Shown here: in pieces, positions 1 to 5,942 of the stretch
How positions within the stretch are numbered: position 1 is the first letter of the stretch
Layout of the letters: each line of letters starts with the position of its first letter
Assembly (NCBI GenBank): GCA_900555465.1
Contig: USLE01000028.1
Span: 1 to 9,772 of the forward strand
Source of the DNA: an uncultured Butyricicoccus sp.
GTDB lineage: Bacteria; Bacillota; Clostridia; Oscillospirales; Butyricicoccaceae
Direction: 5' to 3'
Length of the DNA stretch: 9,772 bases
Notes under the pieces: generated by a model
The model's database searches: none
What the model saw: only the letters and a program-made list of their open reading frames with translations
What the model was told of the DNA's origin: nothing
Made by a program: the position numbers and the translations under genes

Positions 1-785
1 CCTATATCCCGCTCGAGGAGGAAAACGACGCGCCCGTGCTGGACGCCGCGGACAAGGCCGCTACCATCACGGTCAACAACGAGACCTCGTATGAGGTGGA
101 CGTCGCCGCGTGCCTTGCCGCCGACACCTCGATCCGCGCCGAAGGCGACGGGCCGCAGGTGCTGATCGTACATACGCACGGCAGCGAGAGCTATACACCG
201 GACGCTGCTTTCCCCTACACGCCGACCGAAAACGAGCGCACGACCGACACGCGCTACAATGTCGTCCGCGTGGGCGATGAGCTGCAAAAGGTGCTCGAGG
301 AGAACGGCGTGCAGGCGATGCACATCCGCGATATTTTCGACTCCCCGGCCTACTCCGGCTCATATGACCGCTCGCTTGCCGCGATCGAGGACGCACTTGC
401 CGCGAACCCGACCATCAAGGTCGTGATCGACGTGCACCGCGACTCGATCCTGACCGACGACGGCACGGCCTACAAAACCTCCTGCACGATCGACGGCGAG
501 GAGATGGCGCAGCTCATGTTCGTGGTCGGCACGGACGAGGGCGGCCTGTACCATCCGGACTGGCAGCAGAACTTAAACTATGTCACGGGCCTGCAATATC
601 AACTCAACCGCGCCTATCCCGGGCTGATGCGGCCGGTCAACCTGCGCACCCAGCGCTTCAACCAGCACGCGAGCCCCGGCTCCATGCTGATCGAGGTCGG
701 CTCGTCCGGCAACACCATGCCCGAAGCGCTCGCCGCCATCCGGCTGTTCGGGCAGACGCTGGCAGACGACCTGAACGGCGCATAA
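1..785 (+). CDS. spoIIP: Stage II sporulation protein P (5'-truncated by window edge)
   Basis: The reading frame is open from base 3 to TAA 783-785, so the gene starts upstream; about 260 C-terminal residues are visible. SpoIIP is a membrane-anchored amidase/endopeptidase which, with SpoIID and SpoIIM, degrades septal peptidoglycan so the mother cell membrane can engulf the forespore. The visible part is the whole catalytic domain: VLIVHTHGSESYTP (about bases 162-203), DVHRDS (about 429-446), a HPDWQQNL block, YPGLMRP, and RFNQHASPGSMLIEVGSSGNT near the end. The His of HTHG, the His of DVHRDS and the Glu of IEVGS are the conserved metal-site and catalytic-type residues of this fold. A GTG at base 36 is internal, because family homology (INNET-like, here VNNETSYEVD) begins around it and the frame continues upstream. 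The N-terminal membrane anchor is outside the window. In Bacillus the gene is under mother-cell sigma-E control; its promoter is not visible here. The assignment is firm. Confidence 0.95.
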   Translation, partial: YIPLEEENDAPVLDAADKAATITVNNETSYEVDVAACLAADTSIRAEGDGPQVLIVHTHGSESYTPDAAFPYTPTENERTTDTRYNVVRVGDELQKVLEENGVQAMHIRDIFDSPAYSGSYDRSLAAIEDALAANPTIKVVIDVHRDSILTDDGTAYKTSCTIDGEEMAQLMFVVGTDEGGLYHPDWQQNLNYVTGLQYQLNRAYPGLMRPVNLRTQRFNQHASPGSMLIEVGSSGNTMPEALAAIRLFGQTLADDLNGA

Positions 786-808
786 ATCCCTGCCAAGGCG
801 CGCAAAAT

Positions 809-824
809 ACCCCTGCTAAGGGGT
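809..824 (+). promoter_or_regulatory. Small hairpin enclosing the gerA-family Shine-Dalgarno site
   Basis: ACCCCT (809-814) pairs perfectly with AGGGGT (819-824) across a GCTA loop. The right arm is the Shine-Dalgarno AAGGGGTG of the gene starting at 831. A weaker relative of the same sequence (CCCTGCCAAGG) lies at about 788-798, so the 45-bp spacer looks like an imperfect tandem duplication. If formed in RNA, the hairpin would limit initiation on the receptor gene. No separate promoter was recognised in the spacer. The regulatory role is inferred. Confidence 0.4.
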
Positions 825-830
825 GAAACA

Positions 831-2282
831 ATGGAGCAGATCACATTTTCCACCGATCTCGAAAGCAACATCCGCCTGATGAAAGCCATCTTCCAGGGCG
901 ACAACACCTTTGTGACCCGCCGCGCGGTGGGTCACAAGGGGCTTTCCTGCGCGGTATTCTTTTTCGACGGCATGGTCAACAACATCGCCATCAACCAGAG
1001 CGTTGTGCGGCCGATCGTGTGCGCGGACTGCGAATGCGCGACCGCCGACGAGCTTGCAGGGACCATCCTGCAGGTCAACGACAGCCGCGTGGAGACCGAC
1101 ACGAACAAGCTGTTCGCTTCTTTTCTATACGGCGACACGGTCGTGTTCACCGAGGGCGACGCGCGGCCGGTCGTGGTCAACACCAAGGGCTTTTCCGTCC
1201 GCTCGGCCAATGAGCCGGAAAACGAGCGCGTGCTGTCCGGCCCGCGCGAGGGCTTCACCGAGTGCTTCATGCCCAACCTCGCGCTCATCCGCCGCCGTCT
1301 TAACGACAAGCGGCTCAAATTCACCTTTCTGCGCATCGGCACACGCACCAACACCGTGGTCTGCCTGTGCTATCTGGCGGGCGTATGCGAGCACAAGCTG
1401 GTCAGCCACCTGCGGCGCAAGCTGGAAGCGCTGGAGGTCGACAGCGTGCTGGACGCCAATTATCTCGCCGAGCGCATCCGCGACCACCGCTGGACGCCTT
1501 TCCCCACTCTCGGCACGACCGAGCGGCCGGACGTGGTCGCGGCGCGGCTGGTCGAGGGGCGCATCGCGATCGTGGTGGACGGCAGCCCGGTCGTGCTGAC
1601 CGCGCCTTTCCTGTTTCAGGAGTGCTTCCAGTCGAACGACGACTACTATATCAACTTCCTGCAGGCCAACCTGTCGCGCGTGCTGCGTGTGCTGGGATTC
1701 GTGTTTACGATCTCCTTCCCCGCGGTCTATGTGGCGCTGCTGCTGTACCACCGCGAGCTGGTGCCCGCCCGGCTGCTGTTCGCGATCTCTGCCGCGCAGC
1801 GCGGCGTGCCGCTCCCGGTCGGCTGGGAGACCCTGCTGATGCTGTTCGTTCTCGAAGCGCTCAAGGAGGCGGGCGCGCGCACGCCCGGCGCAATGGGGCA
1901 GACCATGAGCATCGTCGGCGGCCTCGTGCTCGGACAAGCCGCGGTCTCCGCGCGCTTTGCCGCCGCGCCGACAGTGATCGTGGTCGCGATCGCAGGCGTG
2001 ACCGGGCTGATGGTGCCCAAGCTGCAAACAGCCTCCCTGTGGCTGCGCTTTGCGCTGCTCGCTGCTGCCGCGGCATACGGGCTGTACGGCGTGGGTCTTA
2101 TCCTCGCGCTCGTGCTGGTGTGGCTGTGCCGGATGCACTCGTGCTCGGTGCCGTATCTGCTCAACTTCGTGCCGCGCGTGCAGGCCGAACAGGAGGACGC
2201 CTGGCTGCGCGCCCCGTGGTTCTTCATGCGGCACGACCGCTTCGCGGTCAAGCGCGATCTGAAAAAGGGGGACAAACCGTGA
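831..2282 (+). CDS. GerA-family spore germinant receptor subunit A
   Basis: At 483 aa this is the normal length for the GerA/SpoVAF family (Pfam Spore_GerA), integral inner-membrane proteins of the spore that with B and C subunits sense nutrients and trigger germination. The soluble N-terminal region (about residues 1-280) carries the family blocks FFFDGMVNN (43-51), EPENERVLSGPREGFTE (128-144), PFPTLGTTERPDVVAARLVEGR (223-244) and VDGSP followed by DDYY (249-273). Hydrophobic segments follow at about 285-306, 331-345, 359-374, 378-397 and 405-432. The helix motif EALKEAGARTP with IVGGLVLGQAAV (342-372) is highly characteristic. ATG 831 has Shine-Dalgarno AAGGGG at good spacing. The TGA overlaps the next start (GTGA). 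Adjacency to C- and B-type genes favours a true receptor A subunit over SpoVAF. The germinant cannot be predicted. Confidence 0.93.
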   Translation: MEQITFSTDLESNIRLMKAIFQGDNTFVTRRAVGHKGLSCAVFFFDGMVNNIAINQSVVRPIVCADCECATADELAGTILQVNDSRVETDTNKLFASFLYGDTVVFTEGDARPVVVNTKGFSVRSANEPENERVLSGPREGFTECFMPNLALIRRRLNDKRLKFTFLRIGTRTNTVVCLCYLAGVCEHKLVSHLRRKLEALEVDSVLDANYLAERIRDHRWTPFPTLGTTERPDVVAARLVEGRIAIVVDGSPVVLTAPFLFQECFQSNDDYYINFLQANLSRVLRVLGFVFTISFPAVYVALLLYHRELVPARLLFAISAAQRGVPLPVGWETLLMLFVLEALKEAGARTPGAMGQTMSIVGGLVLGQAAVSARFAAAPTVIVVAIAGVTGLMVPKLQTASLWLRFALLAAAAAYGLYGVGLILALVLVWLCRMHSCSVPYLLNFVPRVQAEQEDAWLRAPWFFMRHDRFAVKRDLKKGDKP

Positions 2283-2920
2283 AACTGTCTGGAAAACTGC
2301 TGCTGCCGCTGGTTCTGCTCCTGCTGTGCGGCTGCTCGCGCGAGATCTCGCCGGTCTCTGCGCTCGCGCTGGATAAAACCGGAGAGGAGTACCGCCTGAC
2401 TGCCGAGATCGTGCGGCAGGACAGTCTGGACGCCCCGGCCTCGCCCGCCTATCTTTCGGCGGCCGGCCGCGATCTGCCCGCGCTCATCCAGACCCTCGGC
2501 AACCTGCTGCCCGGCGAGATGTATCTGAGCCACGCGCAGGTGTTGCTGCTGGATGAATCCGCCGCAGAGGAAAGCATCCTGCCGCTGGCGGACGATCTGT
2601 GCACGGAGAACGATGTGCGGCTCAGCCTGCGGGTCGCAGTGGTGCGCGGCGGCGCAGCATCCGAGCTGCTCCGCAACGACGACGAGGTCTATGCGCTCAG
2701 CGAAATGCTCGACCGCGCCGCGCAGGAGGGTACGCTGCCCGACATGCCGCTCTACCGCGCGGCCGAGCTGCTGCACGCAAGCGGCACTGCCATCCTGCCC
2801 GCGCTGCATCTGGACGAATACGGGCAGACCGCGCCCGCCGGGACAGCCGTGTTTGCAAACAGTCAGCTTTCCTGCTTTTTAGACGGCAGCGAGATCGGAG
2901 GTGGGTCATCCGATGCGTGA
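2279..2920 (+). CDS. Short Ger(x)C-family germination lipoprotein (N-terminal domain only)
   Basis: GTG 2279 is chosen because it overlaps the preceding TGA (GTGA), follows AAAAAGGGGG, and gives a clear lipoprotein signal: K2-K6, a leucine-rich core and lipobox LCGC with Cys19. The 213-aa product matches the N-terminal domain of Ger(x)C lipoproteins, the C subunits of GerA-type receptors. Matching blocks are an ALALDKTGEEYRLTAEIVRQ segment (28-47), a DLPALIQTLGNLLPGEMYLSHAQVLLL segment (65-91, with the family's SHAQ-type motif), RLSLRVAVVRG (114-124) and GTAVF...FLDGSE near the end. Family members are usually about 370-400 aa; this one stops where the C-terminal Ger(x)C domain should begin. 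The last residues, EIGGGSSDA, double as the Shine-Dalgarno and start region of the next gene, so the short end looks built in rather than a random break. The family call is firm; function of the short form is unknown. Confidence 0.82.
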   Translation: MKLSGKLLLPLVLLLLCGCSREISPVSALALDKTGEEYRLTAEIVRQDSLDAPASPAYLSAAGRDLPALIQTLGNLLPGEMYLSHAQVLLLDESAAEESILPLADDLCTENDVRLSLRVAVVRGGAASELLRNDDEVYALSEMLDRAAQEGTLPDMPLYRAAELLHASGTAILPALHLDEYGQTAPAGTAVFANSQLSCFLDGSEIGGGSSDA

Positions 2921-3758
2921 ACGCCTGTTTCCGCGCTGGGGCGCGGCGCTGTTCGCCCTGCTGCCCCTGAGCGAAATCCTGTATGCCCCGGTAACCGGCC
3001 AGACCTTATACGCCGCGGCGCTCGCCAGCCTGATCTGCGCGCTGGTCTGCGCGGGCGGCGCACGCCTCGCCCCATGCTGGCAGCGCTCCCGCCTGCTGCA
3101 ATGGCTGCTTGCGCTGGCGGCGCTCTGGCCGCTCACCCGCTCGCTCGCCCGCATGGGCGTGTTCCTGCGGGACACGGTGTTCCCCTCCCGCCCGCTGTGG
3201 AGCCTGATCCTCATGCTGACCATCTGTGCGCTGCTCACCGCAACCGCAGGCCTCAACCGCTGCGCGATGTGGGCGCTGCCCGTGGCATGGCTCGCGGGCG
3301 TGGTGGTCGCGCTGTCCGGCGTTCTAACGCTGACCCAGCTCGACCTTTCCTACTGGCAGATGCCGGACGCCTCCCTGCCCGGGCAGGTATGGGATATTTT
3401 ATCCGACCTGCTTCCCGCATCGCTCGTGCTCTCGCTCTCCCTGCCGGAGCGGCTTTCCGGCGCGGCTTCACGCGGGCTGGCGGCAGGCGGCGCGCTGTTC
3501 GCGCTCATCAGCCTGCGCACTGCACTGCTGCTCGGCGTGCATACCGCCGCCCTGCTGCCCTATCCAGGCTTTTCCGCCGCCGGGCTCGCCTCGATCGGCG
3601 ACTTTGCGCGGCATGGAGAGGTGTTTTTCGCCGTCCCGCTGCTGCTGTGTGAGCTGGGGCGGTGCGCGGTGCTCGCCTGTGTGCTCCTGCTGCCCGTGAC
3701 GCACACTTATGGCGTGATCCGCCTGCCTGCCGGATCCAAACAGAAAAAACCGCGCTGA
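2913..3758 (+). CDS. Compact GerB-family spore germination permease
   Basis: ATG 2913 is preferred over GTG 2901 because GGAGGTG (2897-2903) sits nine bases before it; the gene overlaps the C-subunit gene by 8 bp. The 281-aa protein is almost entirely hydrophobic, with about eight membrane segments. It is recognised as a GerB/Spore_permease member of the APC superfamily by position and pattern. There is a short N-terminal helix pair, then RMGVFLRDTVFPSRPLW, corresponding to the family's EF...LP.TPLW segment. Near the C terminus YPGFSAAGLASIGDFARHGEVFF corresponds to the YP....IG.FI.R.E segment. Typical GerB proteins are about 360 aa with ten helices. This one ends soon after the eighth, in THTYGVIRLPAGSKQKKPR, so the last two helices appear to be missing. 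In GerA-type receptors the B subunit is thought to bind the nutrient. The family call rests on pattern memory, not a profile search. Confidence 0.75.
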   Translation: MRERLFPRWGAALFALLPLSEILYAPVTGQTLYAAALASLICALVCAGGARLAPCWQRSRLLQWLLALAALWPLTRSLARMGVFLRDTVFPSRPLWSLILMLTICALLTATAGLNRCAMWALPVAWLAGVVVALSGVLTLTQLDLSYWQMPDASLPGQVWDILSDLLPASLVLSLSLPERLSGAASRGLAAGGALFALISLRTALLLGVHTAALLPYPGFSAAGLASIGDFARHGEVFFAVPLLLCELGRCAVLACVLLLPVTHTYGVIRLPAGSKQKKPR

Positions 3759-3772
3759 CCAGCGCGGTTTTT
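3745..3772. terminator. Bidirectional intrinsic terminator between convergent operons
   Basis: AAAAACCGCGCT (3745-3756) pairs perfectly with AGCGCGGTTTTT (3761-3772) around loop GACC. The A-rich left flank and T-rich right flank provide a U-tract on either strand. The stop codon of the GerB-like gene (TGA 3756-3758) lies at the top of the stem. The Asp-rich PepSY gene on the opposite strand ends at 3799, so one hairpin can serve both transcription units. Confidence 0.85.
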
Positions 3773-3798
3773 CTGCTTATGCTGTTTGCGTGCTGCGA

Positions 3799-5007
3799 TC
3801 AGTCGTCCCAATCGTCATCATCGTCGTCGTAACGATCATCGTCATCATCGTCGTCGTAACGATCATCGTCGTCATCGTCGTCGTAACGATCATCGTCGTC
3901 ATACCGGTCGTCCCAGTCATCATCGTAACGATCGTCGTCATACCGATCATCGTCGTCATACCAGTCGTCATCGTCGTCGCGGTCGGTCTCGCGCTCGATG
4001 ATATTGCCGGTGGACGCATCGATCGTGAACTCATACTCCACACCGTTGTACCAGATCTTGACCTCGTACTCCAGACGGCCGTCGTCCTCGTCGATATCAA
4101 AATCACGGATGCTGGACGCCGTTGCACCGGACACCTGATTCAGCGCGATCTGCTTGGCGCGTTCCGCACTGGTCGAAACCGTGGTCTGGGTGCCGCGGTA
4201 ATGCTCCGCGTCGCGGTCATAGCTCACGATCGCGCCGGTGTTGGCGTCGATCTCATAGTCGTACTCGGTATAGCTGTTGCCGGACCTGTAGATAAACTCG
4301 ATCTCGTATTCCAGACGGCCGTCATCCTGGCTCAGCTCGCGCTCGACGATCACGACCTCGTCCGCGGTGCGTCCCGCATGGTTCAGCGCGATCTCATACG
4401 CCTCGGACATGCTGATCTTCGCATTGCCCGTCGTCGAGCCGGAGCCTCCGGTGGGATAGTTGGTGTCAAAGTCGGTCACTTCGCCGGAGAGGAATACCGT
4501 GCCGTCGGTCGCATCCCACTCGACATTCATGCCCATCAGCTCGCCGATCGCGCGCAGGGGCAGATAGATCGAGCCCTCGTACAGCAGCGGGTCGACCACC
4601 TTGCCGTTGACATCGCGGAAGGTGCGCGCGGTGCCGTCGATGATGATGGTGTAGTCCGGACGCATCTGGACGGTGATCTTCTGCTCGGTCGCAGTGGTAT
4701 CCGGCGTGCCGTTTGTCGCGCCTGTGGTGCGCTCGCCGCCGATGGTCGCGGTGTTCGTGGAATTATCCCAGTTTACGTTCTTGCCCATGATCTCGCCGAT
4801 CGCACGGATCGGGACATAGGTCGTGCCCGCATAGCTGATCGGGTGCACTTCCTCGCCCTGCACGTTGTAGAACGTCTGCACAACGCCGTCAATACGGACT
4901 GGGACGTTCGGGCTGAGTTCCGCCGTAACGCTGTACGGCGCATTCGCGGCGCCCGCTGCGCCGCACAGCAGGGCGGCAAGCGTCATGGTGCAGATCAATT
5001 TTTTCAT
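3799..5007 (-). CDS. Exported stalk-domain/PepSY protein with Asp-rich tail
   Basis: This 402-aa secreted or surface protein starts at ATG 5007 behind GGGAGG. A signal peptide (K2-K3, then a hydrophobic stretch to about residue 23, AANA-like cleavage site) is followed by two copies of the copper-amine-oxidase N-terminal-like stalk domain, at about 36-90 (YVPIRAIGEIMGKNVNWD) and 115-175 (YLPLRAIGELMGMNVEWD). In Firmicute surface proteins this domain is structural and does not imply oxidase activity. Two PepSY domains follow, about 198-263 and 279-338, each with DDGRLEYE and a (D/E)YEID.NTG- or FTIDASTG-type end. The last 60 residues (343-402) hold 43 Asp, 7 Tyr, 7 Arg and 3 Trp in RY-D(n) repeats. 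No membrane anchor or sorting signal is seen. It is the last gene of the operon, 30 bp after the three-PepSY lipoprotein, and is probably controlled with it. Domain calls are good; function is unknown. Confidence 0.85.
   Translation of the reverse strand: MKKLICTMTLAALLCGAAGAANAPYSVTAELSPNVPVRIDGVVQTFYNVQGEEVHPISYAGTTYVPIRAIGEIMGKNVNWDNSTNTATIGGERTTGATNGTPDTTATEQKITVQMRPDYTIIIDGTARTFRDVNGKVVDPLLYEGSIYLPLRAIGELMGMNVEWDATDGTVFLSGEVTDFDTNYPTGGSGSTTGNAKISMSEAYEIALNHAGRTADEVVIVERELSQDDGRLEYEIEFIYRSGNSYTEYDYEIDANTGAIVSYDRDAEHYRGTQTTVSTSAERAKQIALNQVSGATASSIRDFDIDEDDGRLEYEVKIWYNGVEYEFTIDASTGNIIERETDRDDDDDWYDDDDRYDDDRYDDDWDDRYDDDDRYDDDDDDDRYDDDDDDDRYDDDDDDWDD
3802..3981 (-). repeat. In-frame Asp-codon repeat tract (RY-D(n) units)
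   Basis: On the + strand this is an almost pure run of GTC and ATC triplets interrupted by GTA/ATA followed by ACG/CCG. It encodes Asp runs broken by Arg-Tyr. The three copies nearest the stop codon have an exact 27-bp period (the Tyr codons fall at 3829, 3856 and 3883) with unit RYDDDDDDD. Farther from the stop codon, the unit shortens to 15-24 bp and includes Trp. GAC and GAT alternate, so the tract is degenerate rather than a clean trinucleotide microsatellite. Confidence 0.92.
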
Positions 5008-5037
5008 GGTGTTTTCCTCCCTTTATAAATTGCTTGG

Positions 5038-5868
5038 TTAATCATCAAAAACCGACTCAGCTTCCCATTCGCGAATGGCACCGCTGTAAGCGTCGATTTC
5101 GAAATCATACTCCATGCCCTGATAGATGATCTTTCCCTCATACGACATCCTGCCGTCGTCGCGGTCCAGACTGAGCCGGATATCCTTTTCGGTCGCGCCC
5201 GGCACCTTGGCCAGCGCGATATCGCGGATCTTATCTTCTGCCATCACGCCGTTCTGCGAATCGCTGCCGCCGTACAAGGCAATCCGCTCCGCCTCATGGT
5301 CCTGGCTGCGGATCTCACCGGTCGCCGCGTCGATCTCATAATCGTATTCTGTGACCGAGCCGTCATTAGCAAACACTGCAAATTCCACATCGTAGATTTC
5401 GGCACCGTCGTCCCGGTCAAGATGAACCTGTAGATAATCGGTATCCGCTTCCGCAACGCCCGCATCCTCGAGCGCGATGCGCTTGGCCTCGTCTTCGCCG
5501 ATCTGTCCGTCGCCTGCCGTCCCCTGCTGCGTCGAAACACCGCCCTGAACAGCCGCGCTCTGCTGCGCCGCAGCGCCGGTGCCGGACTCAATCACCATGC
5601 CGGTCACCGCATCGATCGCGTAGTGGTATTCCTGTCCGCCGGCGGTAAAGTCCACCTCGTAATACTGTTCGCCGTCATGGTCCCACAGCTCGGCAACGGA
5701 AAACTGTGCATCCGCACTGTCGACCTGCGCCGCGCTGAGCGCTGCCGCCTTGGCATCCTCCACACCGATGTATGCGGACTGCCCGCCGGTCTGTGCCGAT
5801 GGGGTACAGCCTGCCAGCGCGGCTGCCAGAATCAGCCCTGTGCTTATGATAAAGAGCTTATGCTTCAT
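5038..5868 (-). CDS. Lipoprotein with three tandem PepSY domains
   Basis: ATG 5868 is chosen over an upstream in-frame ATG at 5904: AAAGGCGGGAG lies just before it, and the protein then opens with a textbook lipoprotein signal (MKHK, hydrophobic core, lipobox LAGC, Cys21). The mature 256 residues are three PepSY domains at about 33-95, 122-188 and 207-268. They share A...AL helices, acidic DRDDG (151-155, 235-239) and the closing Y.YEIDA.TG or YDFEIDAYSG motif; an Ala/Gln/Gly-rich linker spans about 96-120. PepSY domains occur in peptidase propeptides as inhibitors and in many envelope proteins of unknown role. It lies 74 bp after the kinase gene behind its own putative regulated promoter, and 30 bp before the second PepSY gene. 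The layout recalls Bacillus ykoI/ykoJ beside ykoGH. It probably acts outside the membrane, but its ligand is unknown. Confidence 0.88.
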   Translation of the reverse strand: MKHKLFIISTGLILAAALAGCTPSAQTGGQSAYIGVEDAKAAALSAAQVDSADAQFSVAELWDHDGEQYYEVDFTAGGQEYHYAIDAVTGMVIESGTGAAAQQSAAVQGGVSTQQGTAGDGQIGEDEAKRIALEDAGVAEADTDYLQVHLDRDDGAEIYDVEFAVFANDGSVTEYDYEIDAATGEIRSQDHEAERIALYGGSDSQNGVMAEDKIRDIALAKVPGATEKDIRLSLDRDDGRMSYEGKIIYQGMEYDFEIDAYSGAIREWEAESVFDD

Positions 5869-5899
5869 ATCGCTCCCGCCTTTCTTTTTTGTTGTACCC

Positions 5900-5932
5900 A
5901 TCATAACAGCCCAACATTAAAAGAATATTAAA
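5900..5932 (-). promoter_or_regulatory. Putative response-regulator-activated promoter of the PepSY genes
   Basis: Read on the - strand, two TTTAAT elements (5932-5927 and 5921-5916) are 11 bp apart, the spacing typical of OmpR/PhoB-type tandem binding sites. Ten bases downstream is a good -10, TATGAT (5905-5900). At the expected -35 position there is no consensus (ATATTC or similar), and the direct repeat occupies it, as expected for an activator-dependent promoter. The -10 overlaps the rejected upstream ATG at 5904, which supports the start at 5868. The obvious candidate regulator is the one encoded two genes upstream. This is inferred from pattern only. Confidence 0.55.
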
Positions 5933-5942
5933 TTCGTAAATT

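Noticed and set aside
1125..2234. Long - strand frame opposite the GerA-family gene, and a similar + strand frame at 5970-7310 opposite the kinase
   Set aside because: Both are high-GC antisense shadows with no motifs, lying over genes with complete family signatures.
1367..2278. Open frame extending the Ger(x)C gene far upstream
   Set aside because: It overlaps the GerA-family gene in another frame and lacks protein-like composition; the lipoprotein signal begins at GTG 2279.
3802..3981. Short regular repeats resembling a CRISPR array or a microsatellite artefact
   Set aside because: Units of 15-27 bp have no spacers and all stay in one frame with synonymous GAC/GAT variation, which fits a protein-coding repeat.
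3790..5028. Long + strand open frame (412 codons) across the Asp-rich gene
   Set aside because: It is the complement of the stalk/PepSY gene. Its Val/Ile-rich start is merely the antisense of Asp codons, and it has no domain or ribosome site.
5869..5904. Earlier ATG giving the three-PepSY lipoprotein 12 extra residues
   Set aside because: The internal ATG 5868 has a Shine-Dalgarno site and gives a proper lipoprotein signal; the earlier ATG overlaps the putative -10.
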